From Blasia pusilla (taxonomy: Eukaryota; Marchantiophyta; Marchantiopsida; Blasiales), in assembly GCA_050084515.1 (NCBI GenBank), contig CM114274.1:2790001-2854000 (forward strand): a stretch of 64,000 nt of DNA, written 5' to 3'. Of this stretch, positions 45,836 to 58,127 are shown in pieces. Numbering within the stretch: position 1 is the stretch's first letter; each line of letters opens with the position of its first letter. A program made the position numbers and the translations under genes. The notes below the pieces were generated by a model, which saw only the letters and a list, made by a program, of their open reading frames with translations, was not told the DNA's origin and ran no database searches.

Positions 45836-46160
45836 AAAGACCTTGGTATAGATTACCAAAGTCAAAACCTAGACTAGCTAGTCACAAGACTAGGAATAAC
45901 ATCGAAACTGATCACCGGACTAAGGTTAGGCTTGGCTTGTTACATGATAGAATTATCCTACATTGTGAAATGTGATAGCATCACAAATAGCTAAGTCTAA
46001 GCTGCTTACGCTAGAAGAAACCCAAAAAGGGGGTCTTGATTGCAAGTCCAAGGTGGAAAGACCTTGGTGTGGATTACCAAAGTCAAAACCTAGACTAAGT
46101 AGTTGCAAGACTAGGATCGACAATGAAATGGTCACGGGGGTAATGTTAGGCTAGATGAGC
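45836..46160 (+). repeat. Tandem repeat, unit about 220 bp (1.5 copies)
   Basis: GAAAGACCTTGGT(A/G)T(A/G)GATTACC... at 45833 recurs at 46054, including CAAAGTCAAAACCTAGACTA. The intervening 45930-46056 segment is also found at 35970-36095, at the left edge of element 2. So the flanks of element 2 share a repeat independent of its LTRs. Confidence 0.75.
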
Positions 46161-48929
46161 ACATGACTTGAAACTATCCTTAGGCAAGAAATGGTTGTAG
46201 CTACTCGCGGGGATAAGGGTAAGGCAAGAGAGGTGTGAGACCATTGACTTGAGCCAAGCTCTAAGTCAAGAGCGAGAAGCAAGGAACACGTGAGTAGTGA
46301 AGATGAGCTTGACGTCAAAAGACTAGTCACAAAATATGGGTCCAAGTTCCAAGATGTTTTTGGGAAATTAGGAGTTGCTAAATTTGCAGGAAGACTCCGC
46401 CAAACCAACTTGAGGGATAATTATTCAAACGCAGGTCCGCATGTCCAAAACCACGTTTGGGATGTGGGCTAAATGGAAGGGCTCGGGCAAACAATGGGGA
46501 ATGTGAGTCTTCTTAGGAGAACTCCAATAGTACCTTTAGTGGGAAATAATCTCCCTCCCTACTGGCTCAAGTCTATATGCATGAAAGGTGAAGTAATTGT
46601 GATGGGTGTTTGACCATGTTTCAAGTGTAAGCTAACACACTATTTGGGAAATATATATAGTACCTTGAGGGGCTAATTGATGCGCTTTGGTATATTCAAG
46701 AAACTTGGGAAGATTGGTCAAGGATTTGGGGAAAGGATTCTTAGGGAGACCGTACACACTTGAGGAGACTCAACCCGATTAGCATTTGGCTCCTTCTAGC
46801 TACCTTGCCACCTTGTATAGATGATGGGGTGGTTTAGTGTGAGTGGATTCATGATATTTAGGAACACGAATGGGGGTATCGAGTAGATTCCTTTCATGTA
46901 CATATAGCATGTTTTTTTATATAAGGTGATTCTCTTAAGTAGGGATATTTTTGTGGACTTAGTGTTTTCATTAGCTGAGGTAAGCTAGTAGGAGTGTGGG
47001 ATGCTTAAGATCATCCCAAATACCTAGAAGTGTGAGGAATGGTAGTCACCATTGTGTTCTTCTAGTGTTGGGAGGACCATGGTAGTTTGAGTTGTAACAT
47101 ATGTAGTTATATCATGTGAGAAAGTGAATGGAAATAAACAAAGTGAAAATACAATATTCTCATTAAAGCATCAAGAAGAAGTTATGAAGAGCTTAGAAAT
47201 TTCAATGATGAAGTGTAAAACCCAAAGAAGAAGAACTATTAGTCCTAAAGATGTTAAGAAGAGTTGCAATGAAGAAGTTCATCATGTGGCAATCAAAAGA
47301 GATATCTTAGTTATAAAGAGAAGTTAAGGTACAAATGCTTTAGTATGTTCTAAAATAAGAAGTGATGGTTCATTCAAAAAGTGAGATGTGAGAATGTGAA
47401 GGGTTGTGAAGAAGTTGAGGGGAAGGAAGTAGGTGTTACAAGGATAGTCCCCATGAGGGTTTACTTTTACTTGTGAAGAAAAGGTGAGAGAAAGAATATA
47501 GTAGGAGCAAAGTTGAATGCATTAATGAAGGATTGAGTCAACTCTTAAGAGATATATAGCAAGATGGCGGCGTGTTTGGTTTTGAAAACAAAATTCATGC
47601 CAAGTGATTAGAGTAGAATGGCCATGATGAAGGTTAGGATCTAGGATTGAAGACTCTACTTGAGAGTGAATGGAGGATATCTTGCGTGGAGGTTTTGTGA
47701 AGATTCAAGGAAGAGGTAGCAATTCTAGCTACACATGACCTTATATATCAGTTGAAGAAGAGGGATGCGGAAATATGAAATGAAGTGTATGGAGTGATAA
47801 TTTGTGAATTTTATGTAAAGCATAGGCGACCATCAAGCAAATAGGCTTTCTTTTTAAGATTTCAAGCTCTCCATGAAAGGGTTGCATGCAAATCACTGAA
47901 AGGAAGTTGGAGCTCCTCCTCATGGATTTGCCCGACTCCCTTCTAGAAATCCTTTAATGGGAGTGGCTTAAGACGTAAAACTCCATAGTAAATCTAGTGG
48001 CTAGCTTGTTTGATATTCTCAAGAAGGCAAAGCATTTCATAGGAGTCGCATAAACTCAACAAGACAGAGGTTTTTGGGGGGGCTCATGAAAAGGGAATGT
48101 ACATGATGATATATTGCCTCAAACGCTAGCAACATGACTTGTTGCATAATGAGGTGATCATCGTGACTAACAACAACAAAGCCAACATTTATTTTTAGAC
48201 TCAACCTTGCCTCTCACGAAAAGAAGTTTGATGGCAACTATAAATCTCTAGATTTTATGCCTCTTGGAAGTATAATAAGTGTAAGGAACATATACCCCTT
48301 GATGTATTAAGTCGGAAGTGTAATGTTCTTGTTGCCCACTCTCTTGAGCACGAACTGCTGAAATGAGTGAGAGCCATAGCAAAAGTCAACCCGCAAGCAA
48401 GGGAGTGGAGGCAACTCCAACCAGCATAGCCTAAGGCTAAGCAACTAGCCTTCACAAACGGCCTCTGGTTGTTAAGATAGGATAGAGTTTACATTCCCGT
48501 AGGAGATCTTAGGACTTGCTTGCTGATTGTGTCATGATTGTGTCTTGGCTACTCATGGTGCCAGCAAGAAGACTTTGGAGCAAATTATGGCCAGGTTTTA
48601 CTTGCCCACACTTGTCTCAAATCTAAGAGACTATGTAGCCACTTGCATTACTTGCTAACAACTTCGATCTGATTATCAAAAATATGTGAGACTTTTCCAA
48701 ATGTTAGCTATTCTTGATGGGATTTGGCAGTTACTCAATATGGGTTTGCTAGAATCATCACAAGAATCAGACAGTGTTTGGGTAGTTTGTCATAGATTTT
48801 GTCATGAACCTCATAATGAAATGTGTGCCGATGCGAAACATTATGACTCTAGTATGCTCACACTAGGATGGATGCTCGTTAGAGGAGTCTCTTGAACGAG
48901 ACATGACTTATGAGATGTGAGACGGGGGT
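46161..48929 (+). pseudogene. Third, heavily degraded Ty3/gypsy pol remnant
   Basis: No long ORF survives. Between about 48240 and 48700 an RNase H to integrase transition can be read across frames: VLVAHSLEHELL, then VNPQAREWRQLQPA, then an integrase zinc module with KKTLEQIMARFYLP, NLRDYVATCITC and QQLRSDYQKYVRLFQMLAI, as in a different gypsy family. The part before 47700 has only weak similarity to pol. No DNMT or PHD is visible. It is older than elements 1 and 2 judging by its stop density. Confidence 0.55.
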
Positions 48930-49500
48930 AAGGTTGAGCGTTTTATGTGTTAATGGTCACAACTCGGGAAACCTAGATCAAATGCAAACCAAGACTTGAG
49001 AAGAGTCCAGTCCAAGAAGAGTTGGTTGCCAAAAAGGATGAGAACCGGACTTGGAACTTGACTAACGTTTGGGTTTTCATTGTGTTTTAGGTGATAACAG
49101 CTAGACCCGATCGAGATGTGTTTGGGACGAGTAAGGTGGAGTTGGAAAGATTATACAAAGAAAATTCAAATGGATCAAAGATCTGAAAAAATGCATAAGT
49201 AGAGATCGACCAAGAAATTAAACTACTAAAAAATTGTCAGAAGGACACTTAGGTTGAGGGCCAAAGCCCAAAGGGAGCCACCTGAGAGTACTTTCCCAAA
49301 GGTAAGGGGAGGTGGAAGAAGCCCATAAGTATATACAAGGGGGAGGGTCTCCAAGGGTTCTTGAAACATGAACTTCACTTTGGGGAGTCACGGGGCGAAC
49401 AAAGGGCACGGAATGGATCAAGAGGTTAGCATTGGGGTGCAAACACCAAGCAAAGTCCGTGTTAGTGGATTTCGATCCAATAGGTCCACTATCGAATCCA
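48930..49500 (+). repeat. Diverged dispersed repeat, copy 2 (partner at 6270-6810)
   Basis: See 6270-6810. This copy lies directly 3' of the third gypsy remnant, which suggests 3' non-coding or late pol sequence. An antisense ORF of 186 codons (49218-49778) has no recognisable domain. Confidence 0.6.
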
Positions 49501-51941
49501 TTATATTTTACACCTAAATTGGCAAGGTAGCGTATGAACTCCAAGTGCCGCCAAGCATGCACAAGTACCACCATACTTTTTTTTCCCATGTTGAAAGAAT
49601 ATGTGAGTGATATTGACCAATTTCTTACTAGAGCGCTCAAATGGCAACCAATCATGAGGTGTTGTGGGACGCGCAAGAGATGAGCGCCAAGGAGATCTTG
49701 TCTTGCATGAGCGGCTAGTGCCCATGGGTCATGGTCACTATTAGATAGCTCCACAATGCTCTTGAGTAGTGTGCACAAAACTTAGTTCCCATGGTACCTA
49801 GACAAATTTCTTGGGCAGTTAGTGTTAGAAGGGCAGGCAGTTTGGCTGGTAAGTCAAGCGCTTACACCTGATAGTAGAAGAAGTAAAGTATTGTCACCGT
49901 AGGTAACCAGTCATGGGCAGCAACAAGCTTCAGAGCAAGGTCTCAACATATAGGCATTGATGCGATCCACCTAAGATTTTCCACCAAGTCGCGGAGCGAC
50001 TTGAGGCCTACGAAGGATTGGCACTGCAAAGTTATTGATTACTATAGGGCAACATGAGTAGACATATGATTCAAGGAAGAAATGGGACTCCTTGAATCAT
50101 GTGTAGCAACTACTTGTTCCTCTCTTAGATGCTAAATCTGAATTGTGCAAAGTTTAGTGATCTTAACGATGAGATCATTACTGGCCTAGGAGAGTGTAGC
50201 AATGGATTCTGGAGAGCCGCAAGATACGGCCCCAATATATGCCTAAAGACGCCGCTAAATGTCACAAGATAGCAAGATAAACACACTAGGTAACTACATA
50301 ACTCAAAGTCTTCCCTAATGTGAGTTAGGACTAGTACGACATCAATCCCTTAGAAGTGAACACCAGTGGTCGCCAAGCAAGAGTCAAATAGGTCAAGGTT
50401 TATGAGATTCTAGGTTTAAGTTCAATAGTGTTGATGTCTAAGTGTGAGCCACGTGCAAGAGCAATACATGGGCAACCAGGTCCAGAAGCTTGGATTCTTG
50501 AGGTTTTACCGAAGATGAGTCGAGAACCACTACTAACCTGGGTTAGTGGTAGGCCAATATTAGTTATCAAGGCGCTAACTCACCCGACCGTCACAATCTT
50601 CGCCAAGGAGATGACACTCCAATGCAAGCCGTAAGAGTCACAAACCAACCAAGCTAACCGTTGTTGGCATTGGTAGTATGGAAATCCGAGGAAAGGCAAG
50701 TGCATCAATCGCAAAAGTCGCAACTCAATTGTGGTTTTATTATGGCTCGGCTGTATTATAATGTGCGAACCCATTAGGACGATACGACAAAATAGTAAGA
50801 TAATAGGATAAAATAGCAACATGAGTAGATGGGTATAAAGTTTTTCCTCAGCTTTCTAAGATGGGTAGAAAAATGAAATTGAATGGAATAAAAATACTTA
50901 TTATAACTATTAAATTGTAATATAAATAATATGTTATATTATAATAGATCATCAAAAGTTTATAGAAGAAATAATAATAAGATTGATAAAAATTTCCCTT
51001 AAAATATAATTTTATTCTTTAACTCATATTTGTTGGGAAGGGAAAATATAGCTTAATGGAAATGGAATAGATTCTTTCTAAATTTTATGGAAGGGTGGAA
51101 TCATTGAGGGGAGGGGAATATCATTTGAATTTCAAGTGAGGGATGGAATTACTTAGAAGAGTTAAATGTCATTATTCTTCAGATTTAAGAAAATAAAAAT
51201 TATATGTAAATTTTGCAATGAAAAATACAATTATTTTTTAAAATTATCATATTCCATATTTTGTGAAAGGAAAATGAATTTGAATGGAAAAGGGAAATTA
51301 CTTACCTAATTAAATTGACTTATAATTTAGTTAGTGGATGTTATTTCGGTAGAAAAGTGAAAAGGGAAGAATAGAAATAAGAGGAATTCGATTAAGGGCC
51401 CCCCTAATGAATTAATGTAACCTCGAAGGCCCTTAAAAATGTTTTAACTTAATGGAAATGGTTATGGAATAATAAAATTATTTACAAGAGTTGGGTATTA
51501 TTTTAAAAAAAAAATGCTATCACTCTTTTAAGATTTACAAAAATTAAGATTGTATTTAAATTTTTAAATAAAATTATTTATAAATTCATTTTAGGACACA
51601 AGCTAGCATGCTAATTAAAAAAATCAATTTCGTGTCCGAGATCCGAAATGTGGTAATGATAAGATCCGAAATATTCGATGAAAATAAAAGCATAAAAATT
51701 AAAATTTTAGAGAAGAGTTTCAACATATCGAAAGTATAAATGATTACCAAATACGAGGATCTTGGATCCCGACGGATGAAGAAGAATTTTCTAAGGAAGG
51801 AAGTTCCCGATGCAATACTCGGAAATCTCGATAGGGATTCCGAGTTATTGCCTTTAACTCATCGTCCCATTTTCATATGGTTCATTCGTATGACAACTTG
51901 GAGAAATGTAATAATATATAGAAAATAGGATGGGAAACCCA
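49501..51941. other. Intergenic, no recognisable gene; strongly AT-rich from about 50860
   Basis: Short ORFs only. A 12-bp inverted repeat ATGATTCAAGGA/TCCTTGAATCAT spans 50066-50100. From 50860 the composition is very AT-rich with poly-A runs. No domain or RNA gene seen. Confidence 0.45.
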
Positions 51942-52403
51942 TCACGATACAAATGAGCGGGCATAGAGAGCCCCGAAAAAAACCTCAAGGGGCCAAAACC
52001 GGCCCCGAGGAGAAAGAAGGGGGCCTTCTCCCCTAACGACCAAAATCACCAACAGCAAAGACCTAGAGAAAACACCTAGAAAACTGTGACTACTACTAAG
52101 TGGGCCTCTAGCATTGGCGTCTCCAACTGCTTGAGCCCGTTGCAAAAGCCCATTTGCTTGGGCACGTTGCAAAGTTATGGAGACCCTTTGCCTACAATAA
52201 AGTATCGCAGTGGCTAAAGACAACCCATTTCTCAACTGGAGATGATGGACGCAATCCGCAAGGAACGAGTCAAATCTCTCCCCGGTAGCCCCGTACATCT
52301 CAATGGCTAGGGGGATAAATCGATGTCCGTCATGAAGGCGACTATAAATGTGGATCTTGTTGACCGTCGCCACTCCTTGTAGCAATCTCCCTTGTGCCAC
52401 CAC
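51942..52403 (-). pseudogene. Probable reverse-transcriptase-associated C-terminal fragment
   Basis: A 153-codon ORF with DGHRFIPLAIEMYGATGERFD near residues 25-45 and RQRVSITLQRAQANGLLQRA near 70-90. These two blocks, a 'plays-a-role-unknown' C-terminal pair, recall the tails of some algal and protist RT-type proteins (F-x-P-L-A-x-E-x-Y-G and a basic RxRVSxxLQRA helix). The segment after residue 100 is low-complexity. There is no RT core upstream, so this is a 5'-truncated retroelement end, as LINE-like copies often are. Family assignment is from memory and tentative. Confidence 0.4.
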
Positions 52404-52981
52404 TTGGACTCACATCGCCCAAGTGTGTCAATCTTATTATGCACCTTCCATAGAGGGTCATGGAGGTCGTTTCTATTTGTCTCATGATTGATTGCCCGTG
52501 GTAAATAAACCTGGCCGGTTTTAGGAAGGAGTGTGGCCGTTTTTCGAAGTTTACTCTAGAAAAACCCGACTTACATTCACAACTCCTCAGGGTTTTATGG
52601 ATCCTGCTCATGCTTTCTGATCCATTGTTTGTAGACAGAAGCTTTGCGCTTTGGGAGATGCACTGCAGTGCACGGAGAGACGCCAAGCAAACTAACTGTG
52701 TGCCTAGGAGGATTGATTGCGCCTTACGCAATGATACGAAGAAACTACCGGAACAGTTTCCCCCAACGGCATCTGTCCGGGAAAATCGGACCACGTTTCA
52801 GAAATTCAGACGTGGAACACTTCTATGTATAAATCGCTGACTTGGGAGTCGGTTCAATTCGGGCACCAGACACCATCGCCTTTTTTCCCGCTTCACTTGT
52901 AGAAGAACTGCAAGACTCTACTCACTCAGTAGTGCGAGAACAATCGCGTGAGAAACAGGGAGGCGCTGATCGACAGAGACC
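52404..52981 (+). promoter_or_regulatory. 5' flank of the second aldo-keto reductase
   Basis: No gene of its own. The text TATGTATAAATCG at about 52824 could be a TATA-like box, about 150 bp before the ATG at 52982. No similarity to the flank of the first aldo-keto reductase was apparent to me, so the duplication may cover only the gene. Confidence 0.3.
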
Positions 52982-55428
52982 ATGGCCGCTTTGCCGGAGG
53001 TGAGGCGAGTGAAGCTCGGATCGCAGGGTTTCGAGGTCTCTAAGCAGGGCTTGGGATGCATGGGAATGTCGGCAATGTATGGGCCCCCGAAACCTGAGCA
53101 GGAGATGATCGATCTCATTCATCATGCGGTGGAATTAGGGGTCACATTTTTCGACACCTCGGATGCGTATGGGCCTCATACGAACGAGATCTTGATTGGC
53201 AAGGTAAATTTTCAGTCTCTTAAGTGAGGACGGGCTCATTGCATCATTCTCGCAATGGAGTCAATGGACTGCAGCAGATCTCTGGCCCAATGTGGGTGTG
53301 ATGCAGAGTTATTCCGCTTGCTGCTTCGCAAGGTTTTGCGATCGTGGCGCTGTACGGACCATGTCCGTCCTGCGAAAGCTTGGTAGCAGGTCACGCTCAG
53401 CTTAATGGAGCGTTGAATCTCCGTGGGCTTCGTTAGATCGTCACACACAAGATCTGAAGTGGCTAAACTCGAGACTCTAGGGACGCCGGGCGATTTGGGC
53501 TTTTGTGTTCTCTCAGCACCGGCTAAACCCTGAGAATAATGGAAGCAGTCACAAGCTACTCGGCTTCGGATGTGCTTCTCGGTTCTGCACATTTATAGGA
53601 TTTTCCGTCGTCCGGCGTCTATCCACTCTATGTTGGACAGGACGTTTGGCTCAATGAGCTACTTGCGATGGTCAGCAATGGCTGAAATGGTTTATCGCGG
53701 TGATTTGAGGTGTGATTCACATCGTTTCCCTCCCGGAGATTTTATTTTCTGGTTCGAAAGAAGCTCTCTAGAATCTTGTCTCGTCCTCGCGCATGGACCA
53801 GAGATGGCAACGGGGTTCTATCAGGAACTTCGAGGTACCACTTTCCAGCTTCTCACGTACAAGGATCGAACTGTCGACTATTGACTCGCGCAGGCAATTC
53901 AAAGAATAAGGCATGAAATTTGAAAATTGTTCAACATTTCCAGGGCCCGCTTTCCAGCTTCTCAACCGCAAAACTTGAACTGTGGCTTGCAGGCAATCAA
54001 AGGAATAAGGGACAGAGTCCAAATTGCCACCAAGTTTGGACTGCTCTTCGATCCTGCGAATCCACAATTGAGAGGAGTCAAGGGTACTCCCGAATATGTC
54101 CGCGCATGTTGTGAGTCAAGCTTGAAGAGATTGGACATAGACTGCATCGATCTCTTCTACCAGCATCGGGTGGATCCCGCCGTACCGATCGAAGTCACTG
54201 TGAGTGCATCCCTCACTCTGGTCCAAACCGATGAGCCACCTGCCCGTGATGTTTCTGTCCGTGCATCCGTTCAGGGCTCTTGTCCGAGGCCATAGTAGAT
54301 CGGTCCACCTCCGCTGTGCCAACGTAGTTTTTGCCAAACATGAGTCGCCGCTATTGACGGACACCGTCCGCTCGTGCAGATTGGGGAAATGAAGAAATTA
54401 GTGGAAGAAGGAAAGGTGAAGTATCTGGGACTTTCCGAGGCATCCAGCTCGGACATTCGTCGAGCGCATGCTGTACATCCGATCACAGCCTACCAGATTG
54501 AATGGTCGCTCTGGTGCCGCGAGGTTGAAGACGATGTCATTCCGACCTGCAGGTACACGGATGACAATCATTCTGATTCCAGCCAGTGATCGCACTGAAC
54601 GAGCAATGTCGAATCGCTGTAGGTGCCATTCCAATTTGCACCCTGCTCTTACACTCCGAATCCTTTCTGCAGAGAATTGGGGATTGGAATAGTCCCGTAC
54701 AGTCCTCTCGGGCGGGGCTTCTTCTCCGGACTCAAGGTGGAGACACTCGCAGACACCGACGTGAAGAAGGTCTGTATCCTGTCTCTAAAGATCTGTATTC
54801 TGTCTTTAGGTGTTTAGGGGCCGAAAGGCGTGAGACGAAGACCACTGAGATTGAGACTCCGTCTCGTTCATGGATCCTCGAGGTATGAGTTGCGGGGTGA
54901 CGAAATTCGACGAACTCCTTTCAAAGCTGACACATCGGGAGTTCGGAACATGGACTCGTTTCCATCCCACGCAAGAACCGTGAGTAAGTGCAGCAAAGCG
55001 GATCCGTTCAAACGCTCGCTCTAGTTGCAGCTGTCCATTCCAACTCTGTGCGTTAACAGCAGATCGAAATGGTTGGCTGCAGGCATTCCTGCCGCGGTTC
55101 CAGGAGGGTACGCATGAGAAAAACCTGGTGTTCTTCAATCGCCTGGTGGATTGGCACCAGGAGGAGCAAGACGCCAGGGCAGATTGCGCTCGCATGGGTG
55201 CACAGCCGGGGAGACGAAGTGGTGCCCATTCCTGGCACGACCCGGATCAAGAACCTCGAAGAGAACATCGGCGCACTGGACATAACCTTCAGCAAGGAGG
55301 AGCTGGATGAGACTGAAGCAGCCGTTCCCAATGAAGATATTGCAGGCTCTAGGTATCCAGAAATGGTTTTGACAGCGACATGGCAGCATGTCACCTCTCC
55401 TCCATTGTCCACTTGGGCCACGAAGTGA
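52982..55428 (+). pseudogene. Second aldo-keto reductase, five exons, frameshift in the last exon
   Basis: Same exon layout as the gene at 1342-3927: 52982-53203, 53993-54199, 54380-54552, 54673-54769 and 55083-55428, all GT-AG. The catalytic tetrad is kept: DTSDAY (Asp, Tyr), ATKFG (Lys) and FYQHRVD (His). In exon 5 the frame reads LPRFQEGTHEKNLVFFNRLVD, and the continuation [20 protein letters not shown] lies in another frame. Against the intact copy, two bases are missing near 55149-55155. Translation would then run to a stop at 55308-55310, losing the cofactor-binding PIPGTT. Everything else is well kept, so it is either a very young pseudogene or a sequencing/assembly error in a working gene. 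Confidence 0.85.
53841..54016 (+). repeat. Tandem duplication (about 109 bp) across intron 1/exon 2 of the second aldo-keto reductase
   Basis: CTTTCCAGCTTCTCA occurs at 53841 and 53950, followed by ACTGT at matching places and then CAGGCAATTCAAAGAATAAGG at 53890 versus CAGGCAATCAAAGGAATAAG at 53990. The upstream copy is a decayed duplicate of the intron end plus the first about 20 bp of exon 2 and keeps a CAG acceptor. Confidence 0.7.
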
Positions 55429-57818
55429 GCGTATTCCTTTGTGTGTGCTATGATTCTCGTGCCCATTCAATGCAATCGCTTGTATCGATGGTGAGGTGAA
55501 CACAACTTTCTCCTCACTAGTCACCCCCTCTCACTTCCAGCGACTTGTAATCCATGATTATAAGACGGGAAACATCAACTTAAGGAACACCCAACTGTGG
55601 AAAGCACAAGTTTCCGTTCAAGATCTACTTCGGCAAAGCAACAATGGCTATGGGTACCATGCAAATCATCCGAGGATTCTATGTTCCAATAAGAGCTCGA
55701 ATCTTTATTATCTCCATGCGGGCAACAACAATGGCTATGGGTTGAAGGAATTTTGTTTCAGCAGGTTGAGTCCCAATACCAGTATGGCACCATATCAAGA
55801 TGTCTTTGACATGTTTGCTTGGCGAGATTTGAAATGTCATAATGGTTCCTTACACGCTATTAGATGGTACCATGCTCCGGTGAATTGTACTTGCCCCTTT
55901 GTTCTTATCAAGGGTTAATAAAGTTATTGTCCCTTAATATGAAAGGACAAGAAGTTAATGTTTCCCGGATAACTAAAAGAATTCCAAATTGGCATGAAGA
56001 TTGTCAACATTCGGTTCAATTGATGTGGTTTTGGAAGGGGAGGCGAGGCTTCGTATATATATATCGCTTGTGACATTAGGACATCTCAAATGAACCATCG
56101 TTTCACTTTTTTCTTAAAGATAACACATGTTTTTTCAGAAATAATTTTTCTTCAAAAACTCACAAAAAGGAGGAAAAAGTTATTCTCCTCCAACAAATCA
56201 CATCCCATAAGAATTGCATCCCTGAAAACTGTGCCTAGGGAAATACCATGTTTGTTGTAACCCCTTATTGGAAATACTTAATCCGTCGACCTTCAATTTG
56301 CATGTCTTATTCTTCTTGTCATTCGTATATACATCGTTACAAAACCCACATCGTTGGTCACATCTACACACCACACAACATTGATCTTCTCATCATACGG
56401 GTCAATCAATCCATACATGAAACGAATTCACGCACATATATTGAGACTGTACAATGGCCCCTTGAGCTGGTAGTTGGGTCCCCCTAACTCCAAGTAGTAC
56501 ATCTTGTATATCCTTGGGAAGAGCCTTTTTTTGGCTTTTTCCTAAAAAAAACCATCGCAACGGTGACCTACGTGCTCAAGTTACCAAGTGATCGTGACTC
56601 CGTCAACGGGTCACCTAACTGACTAAGACGAAAATAAGGAAATCACCAAAAACGACGTTCCCGACGTAATAGACATGTTGCCAACCTCATCCAACATCTT
56701 AGGACAAAGTTCTATCCGAACAATCCGCTGACCCTCTACGTCGACAACGCAATAGAACTCTACCTACGTCTAAATATGATGTGCCATTATCCAAGATGAA
56801 TATTTGGTGTTTGAATAGCATTAAACCTATGGAACTATGGGCTTGAATAGGACATACATAATGAGAGGAACACCTTATCCTAGTATCATTTGTTGTGTCA
56901 CATTCTATAAGAACTTTGGTTCTTGTCCCAATTAGAGGTATATTCATTTAATCCATCTCGAAATAATTAACAATTGAATTGCATATAATTCATAGGTGGT
57001 CAAGTAGCAGTATGCCACTTTTCTTTGTTTTTTTTTCAAATTCTATAGAAAATAATGAGATTATCATATCGATAGGAGTTTATGATTTTATATATATATA
57101 TACATCGCTTTGATATTGTTCTTTCAAGATCCTCTACATTGATTATGGTCCCAATGTTTAGTCTTCAAGACCCATCTATCATCCTCATCCTTGTTTGTGG
57201 TTTGACTCATCATCTAACTCATTGTATTGCTCATTTGATGGCAAAAGCCGCTCATCTATTGAGTTATGGCATGTCATGCTGCGAGAGATCCCCTCTTTCT
57301 TGGATGGCTTGTTAGTGAGAGGGATCTTCTTCTTCATGTCGCATATTCCATTGGGGTGGAGTATACAAAGAAAAAAAATTCCAATTAGTACTACCAAAAT
57401 ATTCCATTTCGAACTTTGAAGATTGAATTCTTAGGGTGAAGAGGATTAATGAGAGGATCCAAAGCTTTTAAAATCTATTCTATATCTCTTCTAACCTTGA
57501 ATTGTGGATTAGTGTTTAAAATCTAATGTTAGTAGAAATTTGTAGGGCTGGTAGAGGAGGCCCACTTTTGTAGAAATAAATGCCCATACATACAAAAGTC
57601 ACTCTAATCTTAATAAATGTAAGCCTACTATTTTGAAGATACTTTCCTTTTTCAAGAAAGGTCCCAACACATAGAATTCGTTATAATTTGTGAGAACCTA
57701 CTATTCCCCAAAGGATTCTCATTTTCAAGAAAGGGCCAACACATAAAATTCATCTACTATTTTCATTCGGTGGTAGAGATTTTAAAAAAGAAAACCTCTT
57801 GCATAGATTTTATTTCTA
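55429..57818. other. Intergenic, one unrecognised ORF
   Basis: The first part is probably 3' UTR of the upstream gene. ORF 55496-55918 (140 codons) repeats the word NNGYG twice and has no known domain; the DNA shows ACAATGGCTATGGGT at 55642 and 55728. The remainder is AT-rich with microsatellite-like TATATA at about 57091. No RNA gene recognised. Confidence 0.4.
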
Positions 57819-57970
57819 CTAGTATAGAGCCCGAGCGGAGCACTGGAGTGAAGGGATTAAACTTTTTTCTAACATGGGAAATATTTTTTTAACTAAATTT
57901 TCAAATATCAAATAAAAATTCAAGTGTGTAAATAAGAAAGACACTCTCCAATAATGTTAGAAAATATTTT
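57819..57970 (-). mobile_element. Candidate Helitron-like 3' end, reverse orientation
   Basis: On the minus strand the sequence ends CTCGGGCTCTATACTAG|T (CTAG at 57822-57819), preceded by a weak stem in CCAGTGCTCCGCTCGGG. Upstream on that strand, AAAATATTTCCCATG and CCCTTCACTCC resemble words before the 35.3-kb end. The stem has mismatches, so this is weaker than the other two. Confidence 0.3.
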
Positions 57971-58026
57971 ATTTTAAAATAGAAAATGTTTTAGGTATAT
58001 GCAACACATGTGCAGAATGATGCACT

Positions 58027-58064
58027 CCGATAAAGGGTTTAGGGGCCCCTAAACCCTTTATCGG
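58027..58064. repeat. Perfect 38-bp palindrome
   Basis: CCGATAAAGGGTTTAGGGG followed immediately by its exact reverse complement, 19-bp arms with no spacer. It is GC-richer than the flanks, and GGGTTTAGGG resembles two plant telomere-type units (TTTAGGG) meeting head to head. Confidence 0.9.
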
Positions 58065-58069
58065 CCGGT

Positions 58070-58127
58070 ATTATTCTCTCCTGGCCTGTTCTGCACATGT
58101 GTGCAGAACAGGCCAGGAGAGAATAAT
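58070..58127. repeat. Perfect 58-bp inverted repeat (28-bp arms, 2-nt centre)
   Basis: Left arm 58070-58097 begins ATTATTCTCTCCTGGCCTGT and ends CTGCACA. The TG centre is followed by the exact complement to 58127. Only 5 bp separate it from the 38-bp palindrome. It lies about 380 bp upstream of the RAD1 start codon. Confidence 0.9.

Noticed and set aside
49218-49778. A 186-codon antisense ORF
   Set aside because: It lies antisense across a decayed retroelement repeat and shows no domain; likely a chance ORF.
52820-52870. A tRNA-like T-arm (GGTTCAATTC) before the second aldo-keto reductase
   Set aside because: No matching acceptor stem, D-arm or anticodon arm at the right distances.
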